From contig JAIELG010000021.1 in NCBI GenBank assembly GCA_019753155.1, positions 1 through 36,695 on the forward strand: a stretch of 36,695 bases of DNA. The letters run 5' to 3'. A program made the position numbers and the translations under genes. Source of the DNA: Burkholderiales bacterium. Lineage in GTDB: Bacteria; Pseudomonadota; Gammaproteobacteria; Burkholderiales; JABEVD01. Under the pieces are notes generated by a model. That model saw nothing but the letters and a program-made list of their open reading frames with translations. It made no database searches and was not told the origin of the DNA. This document shows positions 8,664-17,641 of the stretch, piece after piece (positions within the stretch are counted from its first letter, which is position 1; each line of letters begins with the position of its first letter).

Positions 8664-9809
8664 ATGCAAGATCCGCTATCCTTGGGCATAGTTGCACCGC
8701 AATGCGCCCGTTTCGATACCCCCCTCGTCCTGAAAAGCGGGGCGGTGCTCGAACGCTATGAACTTGTTTACGAGACCTACGGCAGGCTGAACGAGGAGAA
8801 ATCGAATGCCGTGCTCGTCTGCCATGCGTTATCGGGCAATCATCATGTCGCGGGATTTCATTCCGAGAACCCGAAGTCCGCAGGCTGGTGGGACAATATG
8901 GTGGGTCCCGGAAAGCCGATCGACACGAACCGCTTTTTCGTGATCGGGGTCAACAACCTGGGGGGGTGCCACGGCTCCACCGGTCCTGCCAGCATCGATC
9001 CGAACTCGGGGCAGCCTCATGGCGCGAATTTCCCCGTGGTCACGGTCGAAGACTGGGTGGAATCCCAGGCGCGCCTTGCGGATTACCTCGGCATAGAAGT
9101 ATTCGCTGCGGTCGTGGGGGGGAGCCTGGGCGGGATGCAGGCTCTGGAATGGGCGATCAGCCATCCCTTGAGGGTGGGGCATGTGGTCGCCATCGCAAGC
9201 GCCCCGAACCTTACCGTGCAGAACATCGCTTTCAACGATGTGGCAAGGCAGGCCATCCTGACCGATCCGGATTTTCACGGCGGCAATTATTACGCTCATG
9301 GCGTAGTGCCGAAAAGGGGGTTGAGGCTTGCCAGGATGCTCGGGCATATCACCTATCTCTCGGACGATTCGATGGCCAAGAAATTCGGGCGCGGACTGAA
9401 GAAGGGCGGCTACAATTTCGGCTACGATGTCGAGTTCGAAATCGAATCCTACCTGCGCTACCAGGGGGACAAATTCGCTTCCCAGTTCGATGCGAACACC
9501 TATCTCCTGATGACCAAGGCGCTCGATTATTTCGATCCGGCCCATGCCCATGAAGGTGACCTCGCGCGCGCATTCAATACGGCAAGAAGCGATTTTCTCG
9601 TGATCTCTTTCACGTCCGACTGGCGTTTTTCTCCCGCCCGTTCGAGGGAAATCGTGAAAGCCTTGCTCGACAACGAACTCAACGTGAGCCATACGGAAAT
9701 CACGTCGAGCTATGGGCACGATTCCTTCCTGATGGTCGACGAACATTACCATGCCGTGGTGAGCGCCTACATGGACAATGTTTCGCATAAGCTGAAGGGG
9801 GCGGCATGA
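8664..9809 (+). CDS. metX: Homoserine O-acyltransferase MetX
   Basis: Activates L-homoserine by acylation, the first committed step of methionine synthesis. The 381-residue alpha/beta-hydrolase protein has the nucleophile elbow GGSLGGMQ (Ser154), Asp319 in FTSDWRF and His352 in YGHDSFL, a complete triad. It also has [14 protein letters not shown] near the oxyanion site and [12 protein letters not shown] (97-108). The family contains acetyl-CoA and succinyl-CoA users; in proteobacteria with a linked metW many are succinyltransferases, but I cannot decide that from sequence alone. It begins two bases after ptsI and overlaps metW by ATGA. Confidence 0.95.
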   Translation: MQDPLSLGIVAPQCARFDTPLVLKSGAVLERYELVYETYGRLNEEKSNAVLVCHALSGNHHVAGFHSENPKSAGWWDNMVGPGKPIDTNRFFVIGVNNLGGCHGSTGPASIDPNSGQPHGANFPVVTVEDWVESQARLADYLGIEVFAAVVGGSLGGMQALEWAISHPLRVGHVVAIASAPNLTVQNIAFNDVARQAILTDPDFHGGNYYAHGVVPKRGLRLARMLGHITYLSDDSMAKKFGRGLKKGGYNFGYDVEFEIESYLRYQGDKFASQFDANTYLLMTKALDYFDPAHAHEGDLARAFNTARSDFLVISFTSDWRFSPARSREIVKALLDNELNVSHTEITSSYGHDSFLMVDEHYHAVVSAYMDNVSHKLKGAA

Positions 9810-10423
9810 CCGAAAGGAGAAAGCAGTTCGTGCCGGGAGCCGTCAGGCACGATTACGAGACCATAGGGGAATGGATAAGGCCTGGGACAAAAGTACTCGA
9901 TCTGGGTTGCGGAGACGGTTCGCTCCTGCGCTATCTCGCGGAGAACCGCTCGGTAAGGGGGTATGGCGTAGAAATCGACGATGCCAACATCCTCGCCTGC
10001 ATCCGGAATTCGGTCAATGTCATCCAGAGCGACCTGGAGTCCGGACTTTCCGGTTTCGAATCCGGCTCGTTCGATTACGTGATCCTGTCCCAGACGCTGC
10101 AGGCGATGAAAAACACGAAAAGCATCATCAGGGAAATGATCAGGGTGGGGCGCGAAGGCATCGTCACGTTTCCGAATTTCGGGTATTGGCAGAACCGCAT
10201 TCAAATCCTGCGGGGGCATATGCCCGTATCCGGCAATCTCCCTTACGAGTGGTACGATTCCCCGAACATCAGGCTTTGCACGACATGGGACTTCGAGAGT
10301 TTCTGCGCGAAGCACGGCGTGAACATTCTCGAACGGGTAGTGATGACCAACGGGGAGATCATCTCTTTCCTTCCGAATCTTCTAGGTTCTCTGGCAGTCT
10401 TCCGTTTCACGAAGGGCGGCTGA
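9806..10423 (+). CDS. metW: Methionine biosynthesis protein MetW
   Basis: A 205-residue class I SAM-binding protein. Motif I is [15 protein letters not shown] (about 30-44), followed by [11 protein letters not shown] and [14 protein letters not shown]. The C-terminal half has the MetW-specific [20 protein letters not shown] and [20 protein letters not shown]. MetW pairs with MetX and is needed for full acyltransferase activity in several bacteria; a methyltransferase reaction has not been clearly assigned. It overlaps metX by four bases and is followed one base later by the permease gene. Confidence 0.95.
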   Translation: MTERRKQFVPGAVRHDYETIGEWIRPGTKVLDLGCGDGSLLRYLAENRSVRGYGVEIDDANILACIRNSVNVIQSDLESGLSGFESGSFDYVILSQTLQAMKNTKSIIREMIRVGREGIVTFPNFGYWQNRIQILRGHMPVSGNLPYEWYDSPNIRLCTTWDFESFCAKHGVNILERVVMTNGEIISFLPNLLGSLAVFRFTKGG

Positions 10424-10424
10424 T

Positions 10425-11849
10425 TTGCCTCCTGTACGCTCCAAGTTCTACTGGGTCGCCCTGCTTTATTTTTCTTCGGGTTTTCCTTTAGGCATCTTCT
10501 ACGATATTTTCCCGGTATTTTTCCGTCAGCAGGGAATTGATCTCAAGAGTATCGGACTCATCAGCCTCCTTGGACTCGCCTGGACCCTCAAATTCCTGTG
10601 GGCGCCGGCAGTCGATCATTTCAGGCATCACAGGATATGGATGGCTGCGATGGATGTCATGATGGGGCTCGTTATGCTCGTCTTCGCGATGGGCGCCGGC
10701 TTCGGTCCATGGGTGTGGGCCGGAATCGGCGCGCTCACCCTGTTTTCCGCCACGAATGACATTGCGATCGATGCCTATTCGATAGAGTTCCTCCAGACCG
10801 GGGAAATCGGTCTCGCCAACGGATTGAGGATAGGGTTTTACCGGGTGGGGATGCTGGGGGCGGGCTTGATCCTCGTCCTGAGCGATTACCTTTCATGGAA
10901 AGGCGCATTCATCCTCGCCACGCTCATTTTTATGATGAGCGCGATATTCTCCCTTTTTGCGCCCAAAGAGAAGCTCAAGAACGGCGCTTCGAATCTGTCG
11001 CTCGCTCTGGAAATCGGATCGATCCTGTCCCGTCCGCGATTTTTCGGCGCTATCCTGCTGTTCTTTCTCGCATCGATCTGGCTGGTAGACCATGCCATTC
11101 ATTTTTCGAAGCATTTGGCGGCATTCTGGCCGGTCGCTTTCACGATCGCGCTGCTCGTTTTCGCAGCGTCGCTTATTTTCAGGAAAAAGGAAGCGAGCTT
11201 CGAAGCGTCCGAAGGGCCGATGTTCGGCGCATTGCTGAACCTGTTGCAACGGCCCCATATATTTCCGGTGCTCGCGTTCATCCTGCTGTTCAAATTGCCC
11301 GATTCGGCGATGGGATTCATGATCAAGCCTTTCTGGGTGGACTCGGGGTTTTCCAATACCGAGATCGGACTTGTTTCGGTCAATATCGGTCTCGGACTGT
11401 CCATAGCGGGCGGTCTTGCCGGCGGATGGGTTACGGACAGAATAGGGATATTCAGGGCGCTCTGGATTCTGGGCCTCTGCCAGGGTTTTTCCAACCTGGG
11501 TTACGTGATCGCAGCCTGGGCCATCCCGCATGGGACGGGTGCGCTGGTGCTGTCCCACAGGCTGCTCATGTATTTTGCGAGCGGCATCGAATCCTTCACC
11601 AGCGGACTTGGCACGGCAGCTTTCCTCGCGTTTTTGATGGCCATAGTCGACAAGCGGCGCAGCGCGACGGAATATGCGCTGCTTTCCTCGGTGTTTGCGC
11701 TATCCCGTTCCTTCGCGGGATGGGCAGGGGGGTTCGGCGCGCAGGAACTGGGCTATGCGCCCTATTTCCTCCTCACTCTCTTCATGATGTTCCCCGCGTA
11801 TCTTTTCCTGCCCTGGGTGAAGAAAATGCTGGCCGGAATGGAAAACTGA
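10425..11849 (+). CDS. ampG: AmpG-type MFS permease
   Basis: A 474-residue inner-membrane protein with about 12-14 hydrophobic segments. The N-terminus WVALLYFSSGFPLGIFYDIFPVFFRQQGIDL and LAWTLKFLWAPAVDHF match the AmpG/acetyl-CoA-transporter branch of the MFS. AmpG imports anhydromuropeptides for cell-wall recycling; that substrate is plausible but not proven here. The start is TTG at 10425, one base after the metW stop; no Met occurs in the frame until well into the membrane domain. The metX-metW-ampG order recurs in betaproteobacteria, so linkage is probably operonic rather than functional. Confidence 0.82.
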   Translation: MPPVRSKFYWVALLYFSSGFPLGIFYDIFPVFFRQQGIDLKSIGLISLLGLAWTLKFLWAPAVDHFRHHRIWMAAMDVMMGLVMLVFAMGAGFGPWVWAGIGALTLFSATNDIAIDAYSIEFLQTGEIGLANGLRIGFYRVGMLGAGLILVLSDYLSWKGAFILATLIFMMSAIFSLFAPKEKLKNGASNLSLALEIGSILSRPRFFGAILLFFLASIWLVDHAIHFSKHLAAFWPVAFTIALLVFAASLIFRKKEASFEASEGPMFGALLNLLQRPHIFPVLAFILLFKLPDSAMGFMIKPFWVDSGFSNTEIGLVSVNIGLGLSIAGGLAGGWVTDRIGIFRALWILGLCQGFSNLGYVIAAWAIPHGTGALVLSHRLLMYFASGIESFTSGLGTAAFLAFLMAIVDKRRSATEYALLSSVFALSRSFAGWAGGFGAQELGYAPYFLLTLFMMFPAYLFLPWVKKMLAGMEN

Positions 11850-11850
11850 C

Positions 11851-12636
11851 ATGCGTTTCGGGAAAAGCATATTCCGCTCGGTTTGCGACGATGAAATCGA
11901 TGTCAGCGAGTCTTTCGGCGTGAGGTCGCTGCATCTGGGGACTCCCGCCATTCAGAGCGCGATGCGACTCTCCAGGCCCGATGCGCTGGAGCTGGCCTAT
12001 ACCCGTGCGATGATGGGCTTTCTGTTGTTTCATCCCGATCCTGAGGAAATATTGATGATAGGACTGGGCGGTGGGTCGCTCGCAAAATTCGTCCATAAAA
12101 ACATGAAGGGCACGAAAACGCTCGTCGTGGAAATCAATCCAGGGATCGTATCGGTCGCGCGTTCCATGTTTTTCCTGCCTGAGGATGACAACAGGCTCAA
12201 TGTCATCGTGGGAGACGGGGCGGGCTATCTTCCCGGACGCTCTTCCTGCGCCGACATCATAATGGTCGATGCCTATGATGGCCATTTTCAGCCCGAATCG
12301 CTGACGAGCACGAGTTTCTATTCGTATGCGCGGGAAGCGCTCAAGCCTCGGGGCATGCTCGTCGTCAATCTTTGGGGGAGCGACAGGAATTTCCAGACCT
12401 ACCTTTCGCGCATAGAGGAAGCATTCGACGGCCTCACGCTTTGCCTTCCTGCGGAAAAACACGGCAATATCATCGTATTCGGATTCAGGCAGTTCACGGG
12501 AAATCCGAGCTGGCTGGATTTGAGGGAAGCAGCCAAGCGCCTGTCCGAACAATACGGGATCGAATTTCTGAACTTCATCGAGGGGCTGCGCAAGATGAAC
12601 CGGCATACCGAGAAGAGATTGATGCTGTCACAATAA
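11851..12636 (+). CDS. Spermidine-synthase-like SAM/dcSAM-binding protein
   Basis: A 261-residue protein with the spermidine/spermine synthase fold core: a glycine-rich nucleotide loop MIGLGGGSLAKFVHK (about 67-81), acidic VVEINPGIVSVARSMF (about 90-105), GDGAGYL (about 121-127) and IMVDAYDGHFQPESL (about 136-150), where Asp sits at the aminopropyl-transfer position. The usual GGGDG becomes GGGSL and the N-terminal beta domain is short, so it is a divergent member and may not make spermidine. Homologues of this kind are often annotated spermidine synthase-like. It starts one base after the ampG stop and is the last gene of the tight run before a 66-base gap. Confidence 0.7.
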   Translation: MRFGKSIFRSVCDDEIDVSESFGVRSLHLGTPAIQSAMRLSRPDALELAYTRAMMGFLLFHPDPEEILMIGLGGGSLAKFVHKNMKGTKTLVVEINPGIVSVARSMFFLPEDDNRLNVIVGDGAGYLPGRSSCADIIMVDAYDGHFQPESLTSTSFYSYAREALKPRGMLVVNLWGSDRNFQTYLSRIEEAFDGLTLCLPAEKHGNIIVFGFRQFTGNPSWLDLREAAKRLSEQYGIEFLNFIEGLRKMNRHTEKRLMLSQ

Positions 12637-12702
12637 AATCATATCGTTGTCACAAAACGATTGCATTCATGGTGCATAGTTCCGGAAACGGGGAGATGCT
12701 CC

Positions 12703-13614
12703 ATGTTCGTAAAAAACTGGTCCAAATTCTATTTCCACTTCAGCTGGTTTGTGCCCCTTTTTCTCTACAGCAGCGACGCTTGCGCATGGGGCCTGTTCAC
12801 ACATGCCTATTTCGCGCAGATCCTGCTCTGGGGCATACCGATCACCGACAAGCGTTTTCGCAATGCGATAAAGAAATTTCCCGAACTGCTCCTTGCCGGG
12901 GCATGTCTGCCTGATCTGTCGATGTTCGGCAAAAAAGCGGGCACGACGGCTTTCGAGGTCACGCATCGCTGGGAAAGCGCGAAACACCTCCTCGATACCG
13001 CGAAGACCGGCGAAGAGCATGCGATGGCGCTCGGATATTGCAGCCATCTCTTCGTGGACATCATCGCACACAACCATTTCGTGCCGGCCCACGAGAAAAT
13101 GTGGGGCGAGTATCATCTCGTCACCCATGCGATCTGCGAATGGGCCATGGATGCCCATATTTCGCCGCATCTCTTCCACTTCCCGGACAGGCTGCTTCTC
13201 AAGCACAGGAAGGTTCTGTCGATTTATGCGGCGGACAGGTTCGGAACCGAAGAAGCCGCGGCGATAAAATCCCTGAATTATCTCGCTTACGGGGTCAGGG
13301 CGCTGAGGGTGGGCGGGATTACGCATCTTTGCTACCGCGGCGCAAAAGCCGTCGATTCCAGGCTCGACAAACGATTCAATTACTATATGCGCGAAACCGG
13401 AACAAGGCTCTCCCAGATCAACCGCATCCTGGAGGGAGAGGCTCCGGCATGGCATGCAGAACTGCATTGCAAGGATGTCGAGCGGGAAACGAGGGAGAGA
13501 ATCCGCTCATTCGCGCAACATGAACTGTTGCACAAGGTTCCGCTCCCGCTCAATCTCTTCCAGAGCGAACCTATTTTTTCAGCGATACCAGGACAAACCC
13601 CAGCAGCTTCATGA
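12703..13614 (+). CDS. Exported zinc-dependent phospholipase C-like protein
   Basis: A 303-residue protein starting at ATG 12703, which GGGGAG (12690-12695) precedes; an upstream ATG at 12670 lacks a comparable site. A signal peptide ends in SSDACA, predicting mature N-terminus Trp-Gly-Leu-Phe-Thr-His. In Bacillus cereus PLC and clostridial alpha-toxin the mature N-terminal Trp is itself a zinc ligand, and WG-x-x-TH is typical of the PF00882 family. Further candidate ligands are the His of FEVTHRWES, YCSHLFVDIIAHNHFVPAHE (His and Asp) and YHLVTHAICEWAMDAH (His and Glu). The likely role is hydrolysis of a phospholipid or related phosphodiester in the periplasm or outside; the substrate is unknown. 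A 57-residue ORF overlaps its stop. Confidence 0.8.
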   Translation: MFVKNWSKFYFHFSWFVPLFLYSSDACAWGLFTHAYFAQILLWGIPITDKRFRNAIKKFPELLLAGACLPDLSMFGKKAGTTAFEVTHRWESAKHLLDTAKTGEEHAMALGYCSHLFVDIIAHNHFVPAHEKMWGEYHLVTHAICEWAMDAHISPHLFHFPDRLLLKHRKVLSIYAADRFGTEEAAAIKSLNYLAYGVRALRVGGITHLCYRGAKAVDSRLDKRFNYYMRETGTRLSQINRILEGEAPAWHAELHCKDVERETRERIRSFAQHELLHKVPLPLNLFQSEPIFSAIPGQTPAAS

Positions 13615-13784
13615 AGCTGACCGAGCATGCCCTGCAGCGCAACTTCCTGCTCAGGGGAATCAATCGCATCCACCAGTTGCGCTTGATGCGCGACAGCATC
13701 CCATCAGGACACCTCGGGCAGGTGTTTTTCATGGAGAAGGAAAGCATAACCGCCATACGAATTTACCAACTCGTTCAAGTATAG
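13611..13784 (+). CDS. 57-residue ORF translationally coupled to the phospholipase C-like gene
   Basis: ATG 13611 overlaps the upstream TGA (ATGA), and the frame closes at TAG 13782-13784. The product is basic in its first half (LQRNFLLRGINRIHQLRLMR) and then has IPSGHLGQVFFMEKESI. It has no signal or membrane segment and no family I know. The coupled start and normal codon use favour a real small gene; it could be a regulator or partner of the exported enzyme. It is followed by 40 bases before the convergent PAP2 gene. Confidence 0.5.
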   Translation: MKLTEHALQRNFLLRGINRIHQLRLMRDSIPSGHLGQVFFMEKESITAIRIYQLVQV

Positions 13785-13824
13785 CCGGTATTTAGAGTAA
13801 ATCTATTACAGTTGGGTGAACGAT

Positions 13825-14343
13825 TTAGAGAAGGAAGGAAAGCCGCGCGATGGTGAAACCGATCAACGCGCCGGCTAGAACGTCGCTCGGATAATGCAGC
13901 CCGAGCACCATGCGCGAAATGGCTACGAGGAAAGTGAACGGGAAAACGATCCATGCAAGCCCCGGGTAATAGGCGACGGCGACAATGCTGAAAGCCACCG
14001 CATGCAGGGTGTGGCCCGAGGGGAAGCTGAATCTGTCGAGCGGCGCCGTGATGCATTCGATATCCGTGTTTACCTGGTAAGGGCGCGGGCGGGAAATTTT
14101 TTGCTTGAGCCACTTGTAAAGCAGCGTGCAGGCGCCGCCGGCGAGGAGCATGTGGACCACGGCAAGCACGGCATCGACCCTGTAAAGAATCAGGAGCAGG
14201 ATCATCAGGGTATACCAGAACACGCCATCGCCAAGGCGGCTGATTGTCCTGAAAAGCCGGCGCACCCATGCGTACTGGCTTGCATGGTTGAATCTCAGGC
14301 AAAGGGATAAGTCCAGATGGCTGATATGTTTAATTGGCTGCAT
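13825..14343 (-). CDS. PAP2-family membrane phosphatase
   Basis: A 172-residue inner-membrane protein with about five or six helices. All three phosphatase motifs are visible: KQKISRPRP (about 80-88), PSGH (about 108-111) and SRMVLGLHYPSD (about 142-153). The two His and the Arg form the catalytic phosphohistidine site. Such enzymes act on undecaprenyl pyrophosphate, phosphatidic acid or phosphatidylglycerol phosphate at the periplasmic face. The gene overlaps the end of the glycosyltransferase gene by 14 bases and is last in the minus-strand pgl-dgkA-GT-PAP2 run; the presence of dgkA suggests lipid-phosphate turnover, which is an inference. Confidence 0.88.
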   Translation of the reverse strand: MQPIKHISHLDLSLCLRFNHASQYAWVRRLFRTISRLGDGVFWYTLMILLLILYRVDAVLAVVHMLLAGGACTLLYKWLKQKISRPRPYQVNTDIECITAPLDRFSFPSGHTLHAVAFSIVAVAYYPGLAWIVFPFTFLVAISRMVLGLHYPSDVLAGALIGFTIARLSFLL

Positions 14344-15514
14344 GATCGATACCCCCCACGGTATTCATGAATACGGTTTCTATTCTTTTGTTTACGTTGT
14401 CCAGATCCAGCGATTCCATCGATTTCCTTGCCTTGCTTCCGAAATTGGAGATGCAGCTTGGGTCGTTTACCAGATCGACGGCCAGCCGCATGAATTCCGA
14501 ACAGCTTCCCACATGGGCGAGCAGGCCGTTGTCGCCATGACCTATATGCTGCGCGGCTGCGGCATAATTGAATGCCACAACTGCAAGCCCGCTTGCCATC
14601 GCCTCCACGACCACATTCCCGAAAGTTTCGGTGAGGCTGGGGAAGAGGAAAATATCCGCGGAAGCGTAATGGATGGCCAGATCCTCGCCTGTGCGCATGC
14701 CCGCAAAAATGTACTGGGGGTGGCTCTTTTCCAGAGCCTTTCTTTCGGGTCCGTCTCCGACCAGAACGAACTTGAGGGCAGGCTGCGCCGCGCGCATTCT
14801 CTCCACGGTCTGAACCAGCAAATCCAGATTTTTCTCCGGAGCTACCCTGCCGACATACATGCAGACCGGCTGCGCGAGCCCGACACCCCATTCCCGCCTC
14901 AAATCGGCGCTGCGCTTTGCCGGATTGAAGCGTTTTGCATCCACGCCGCGCGGCACGATAATCAGTTTCCTGATGCCCAGATTTTCAAGCGTTCGCTCCA
15001 TCTCCGGCGTGGATACGATCGTGCAATCCGCCTTGTTGTGAAACTTCCTCAAATAACTCGCTATCGGTTTTCTGAGCCACCCTATTCCGTAATGCTTGCT
15101 GTAGTTGTGGAAATTGGTGTGAAACTCGCTGGAAACCGGGATGCCTAGTTTTTTCGCAGCCGACAGGGCCGACCAGCCGAGCGGTCCTTCCGTCGAGATA
15201 TGGACGATGTCCGGGCGCTTCGCGGACCACAGGCGCAGCAATGCGCCTCTGGCGGGCAACCCCATTTTCAATCCGTCGTAATTGGGTATGGGTATCCCGC
15301 TTTGCAGGATCTGCTCGAAATTGTCCTCTTTTTTCGGCCGATCGAGTTCCCCCTGTTTCAGGCGGATCAACTGCAAACTGTGCTGCCGTTTTTTCAGGCC
15401 TTCGACCATGCGCTCGACCGTCAGCGCCACGCCATTGATTTCCGGTGGATACGTCTCCGTCACTACAGAAATCTGAAGCGGTCTTGCGTTGCGAGGAGTC
15501 AGTGCACTTTCCAT
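14330..15514 (-). CDS. GT4 family glycosyltransferase
   Basis: A 394-residue GT-B enzyme. The N-terminal domain starts with ISVVTETYPPEINGVALTVER (GT4 acceptor side), with EFHTNFHNYSKHYG around 130-143. The donor domain has YVGRVAPEKNLDLLVQ (about 225-240), VLVGDGPER and FPSLTETFGNVVVEAMASG with the paired Glu of the EX7E motif. It resembles GDP-mannose-dependent alpha-mannosyltransferases and plant/bacterial SQD2/DGD-like lipid glycosyltransferases that act on a lipid headgroup. A lipid acceptor would suit its dgkA and PAP2 neighbours, but sugar and acceptor are not determinable here. No clear SD precedes the ATG, and the 64-base gap upstream is AT-rich. Confidence 0.85.
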   Translation of the reverse strand: MESALTPRNARPLQISVVTETYPPEINGVALTVERMVEGLKKRQHSLQLIRLKQGELDRPKKEDNFEQILQSGIPIPNYDGLKMGLPARGALLRLWSAKRPDIVHISTEGPLGWSALSAAKKLGIPVSSEFHTNFHNYSKHYGIGWLRKPIASYLRKFHNKADCTIVSTPEMERTLENLGIRKLIIVPRGVDAKRFNPAKRSADLRREWGVGLAQPVCMYVGRVAPEKNLDLLVQTVERMRAAQPALKFVLVGDGPERKALEKSHPQYIFAGMRTGEDLAIHYASADIFLFPSLTETFGNVVVEAMASGLAVVAFNYAAAAQHIGHGDNGLLAHVGSCSEFMRLAVDLVNDPSCISNFGSKARKSMESLDLDNVNKRIETVFMNTVGGIDHAAN

Positions 15515-15578
15515 AAAAGCACACTTTGAATCAATATCAAGAAAAAATGATGAAGCTTTATTGACCGTTTTGTGACAA

Positions 15579-15953
15579 TCATCCGAAAAGGATCAAGGCC
15601 CAGGTGGATATCACATTGGCAAGACTCAGGAAAACTGCGGAACTGCCGATATCCTTGGCGCGCTTGGCGAGGTGATGGTTTTCGAGAGATATCCTGTCCA
15701 CAGTGGCTTCGATCCCGGAATTGAGCAATTCGACGATCAGCACGAGGAGAACGCTGCCGATCAGGAGCGCTTTCTTGAATCCGTCCAGATGTAAAAACAG
15801 CGCTGTCGGAATCAGGATGACCGCGAGGATGACTTCCTGGCGAAAAGCGTCCTCGTTCTTGAATGCAGCCGAAAATCCCGCGAGGGAATAATGCAGTGCG
15901 TTCCACAGTCGTTTCAGGCCTGTTTTGCCTTTGTATGGGGATTCAGGTTCCAT
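15579..15953 (-). CDS. dgkA: Diacylglycerol kinase
   Basis: A small inner-membrane kinase of 124 residues that phosphorylates diacylglycerol to phosphatidic acid. Family marks: GLKRLWNALHYSLAGFSAAFKNEDAFRQE at the N-terminus, with the surface helix and catalytic-side Glu; three membrane helices; and VELLNSGIEATVDR (about 74-87), the metal/ATP-binding signature. Length is normal (E. coli DgkA 122). It starts four bases after the pgl stop, so it is probably cotranscribed with pgl. Confidence 0.93.
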   Translation of the reverse strand: MEPESPYKGKTGLKRLWNALHYSLAGFSAAFKNEDAFRQEVILAVILIPTALFLHLDGFKKALLIGSVLLVLIVELLNSGIEATVDRISLENHHLAKRAKDIGSSAVFLSLANVISTWALILFG

Positions 15954-15957
15954 GTGC

Positions 15958-16644
15958 TCACTCTATGAGGAAAGATTCGATGAAGATGTCGATGCCTGAA
16001 GAGGGGATGATGCCGGATGCGGGTATGGGTTTTCCGGAGCGCCAGTCGGTTACCGCCTGCCGCTTCGATTCCCCGCTTACCAGGAAAAACACCCCGTCGG
16101 CGAAACCGAGACGCGATGCGCTCATCGATATGCGCTCGGAAGGCGGTTTCGGCGCATCGAATACGGGGAATGCATCCCGGTCCCCCCATTTTTTTCCGGG
16201 AAACAGGCTGGCGGTATGTCCGTCTTCGCCGAGTCCGAGGAGGACAAGATCGAATTTCCCCGCATCTTTCAGAATTCGGGCATAGGAACTTGCGCCGGCT
16301 TCCGGCCCGAGTTCGGCGGGAATGACATGAATCCGGCTCATGGGAATGGGAACATGCGAAAGCCATGCATCGAGCGCCATGCTGCTGTTGCGCTCGGGGT
16401 GATCGGGGGGCAGGCAGCGCTCGTCCCCGAAATAGATTTCCCATGCGTCCCATTTCGCGTTCATATGCCTGAGCTTCCGGTACAGCGCTTTCGGGGTGTT
16501 CCCTCCGGCGAGAACGATCCTGAAGCTTCCTGTTTTTCCGACGGCCGCATCCGCATTTTGCATGATATCCGCAGCCGCAGCCTCGATCAGGGTGTCGGGT
16601 GTTGCATAAGCATGCCAGCGACGGATTTGCTGCGGATCGCCCAT
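15958..16644 (-). CDS. pgl: 6-Phosphogluconolactonase
   Basis: Hydrolyses 6-phosphogluconolactone in the oxidative pentose phosphate pathway. The 228-residue DevB/SOL-type protein shows IVLAGGNTPKALYRKL (about 43-58), WEIYFGDERCLPPDHPERNSSM (about 68-89) and FDLVLLGLGEDGHTASLFPG (about 131-150), which carry the phosphate-binding and catalytic residues. It is divergent from gnd-zwf with a 76-base shared regulatory gap, so all three enzymes of the oxidative branch are at one locus. Confidence 0.94.
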   Translation of the reverse strand: MGDPQQIRRWHAYATPDTLIEAAAADIMQNADAAVGKTGSFRIVLAGGNTPKALYRKLRHMNAKWDAWEIYFGDERCLPPDHPERNSSMALDAWLSHVPIPMSRIHVIPAELGPEAGASSYARILKDAGKFDLVLLGLGEDGHTASLFPGKKWGDRDAFPVFDAPKPPSERISMSASRLGFADGVFFLVSGESKRQAVTDWRSGKPIPASGIIPSSGIDIFIESFLIE

Positions 16645-16691
16645 GAGTGCATTCAGGTTCAGGTTTACGACGGAGCGACTATATCATAAAC

Positions 16692-16703
16692 TAGCCCAGG
16701 CTA
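16692..16703. promoter_or_regulatory. Small palindrome in the pgl/gnd divergent gap
   Basis: TAGCC-CA-GGCTA (16692-16703) lies 17 bases before the gnd ATG and just ahead of its SD (AAGGGGA, about 16709-16715). It could be an operator or a weak hairpin. No convincing -35/-10 pair was found in the gap. Confidence 0.25.
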
Positions 16704-16720
16704 AACATAAGGGGAACAGC

Positions 16721-17641
16721 ATGCGCATGGCAATGATCGGACTCGGCAAGATGGGGGGCAACATGGCAAGAAGGCTGTGCCGGGGCGGGATAGAGGTCGT
16801 GGGCTACGACAGGTCGGGGGATGCCGTGCAAAAGCTGGCGGGCGATGTCGGCATGATCGCTGCGGATTCCACTGCGGATGCGGTTTCGAAGCTTGCCTCT
16901 CCCAGGATAGTCTGGATCATGCTGCCGAGCGGAGACGTGACCGAAGCGCAGATTGACGAGCTTGCGCAGATCCTGTCGACAGGCGACATCGTCATCGACG
17001 GCGGCAACTCCAATTACCATGACAGCGTGAGGCGGGGAGCGAAGCTTGCCTCCAAAGGGATAGGCTTCATGGATGCGGGCACCTCGGGAGGCGTATGGGG
17101 GCTGGAAAACGGATACTGTCTGATGGTCGGGGCCGAACCCCATGTCGCTGCCATGGTCGAACCCATACTCAAGGCGCTTGCGCCGGCGCCGGATACAGGC
17201 TGGGCGCATGTCGGACCCGTGGGGTCCGGGCATTTCGTCAAGATGATCCACAACGGCATCGAATACGGCATGATGCAGGCCCTCGCGGAGGGGCTTGCGC
17301 TGATGGAAAACAAGAAGGAATTTGTCCTCGATCTTGCAAAAATCACCGAACTCTGGCGCCATGGCTCAGTGGTAAGGAGCTGGCTGCTGGATCTTACTGC
17401 CGAAGCGCTGCAATCGGACAAGACGCTCGAAGGCATTGCGCCCTATGTTTCCGACTCGGGGGAAGGGCGCTGGACGGTCATCGAAGCCATCGAACAGGGG
17501 GTTGCGGCACCGGTGCTCAGCCTTGCGCTGCAGATGAGGTTCCAGAGCCAGGACGACGTGGGTTACGGATTCAAGTTGCTTTCCCTGATGAGAAACGCAT
17601 TCGGGGGTCACGCGGTGAAGGAGCAGCATGAAAATCACTGA
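16721..17641 (+). CDS. gnd: 6-Phosphogluconate dehydrogenase, short (YqeC/GndA-like) form
   Basis: Oxidatively decarboxylates 6-phosphogluconate to ribulose 5-phosphate. ATG 16721 has AAGGGGA upstream, giving 306 residues, the short bacterial form (the E. coli enzyme is about 468). Seen are the Rossmann loop [14 protein letters not shown] (about 6-19), [27 protein letters not shown] and the catalytic [16 protein letters not shown]. The strand-2 end GYDRS has Asp where NADP enzymes usually have Asn-Arg-Thr, suggesting NAD preference, an inference. It overlaps zwf by 14 bases. Confidence 0.93.
   Translation: MRMAMIGLGKMGGNMARRLCRGGIEVVGYDRSGDAVQKLAGDVGMIAADSTADAVSKLASPRIVWIMLPSGDVTEAQIDELAQILSTGDIVIDGGNSNYHDSVRRGAKLASKGIGFMDAGTSGGVWGLENGYCLMVGAEPHVAAMVEPILKALAPAPDTGWAHVGPVGSGHFVKMIHNGIEYGMMQALAEGLALMENKKEFVLDLAKITELWRHGSVVRSWLLDLTAEALQSDKTLEGIAPYVSDSGEGRWTVIEAIEQGVAAPVLSLALQMRFQSQDDVGYGFKLLSLMRNAFGGHAVKEQHENH

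Noticed and set aside
12643-12661. Possible terminator after the spermidine-synthase-like gene (ATCGTT...AACGAT)
   Set aside because: Only six base pairs, AT-rich and not followed by a T-run.
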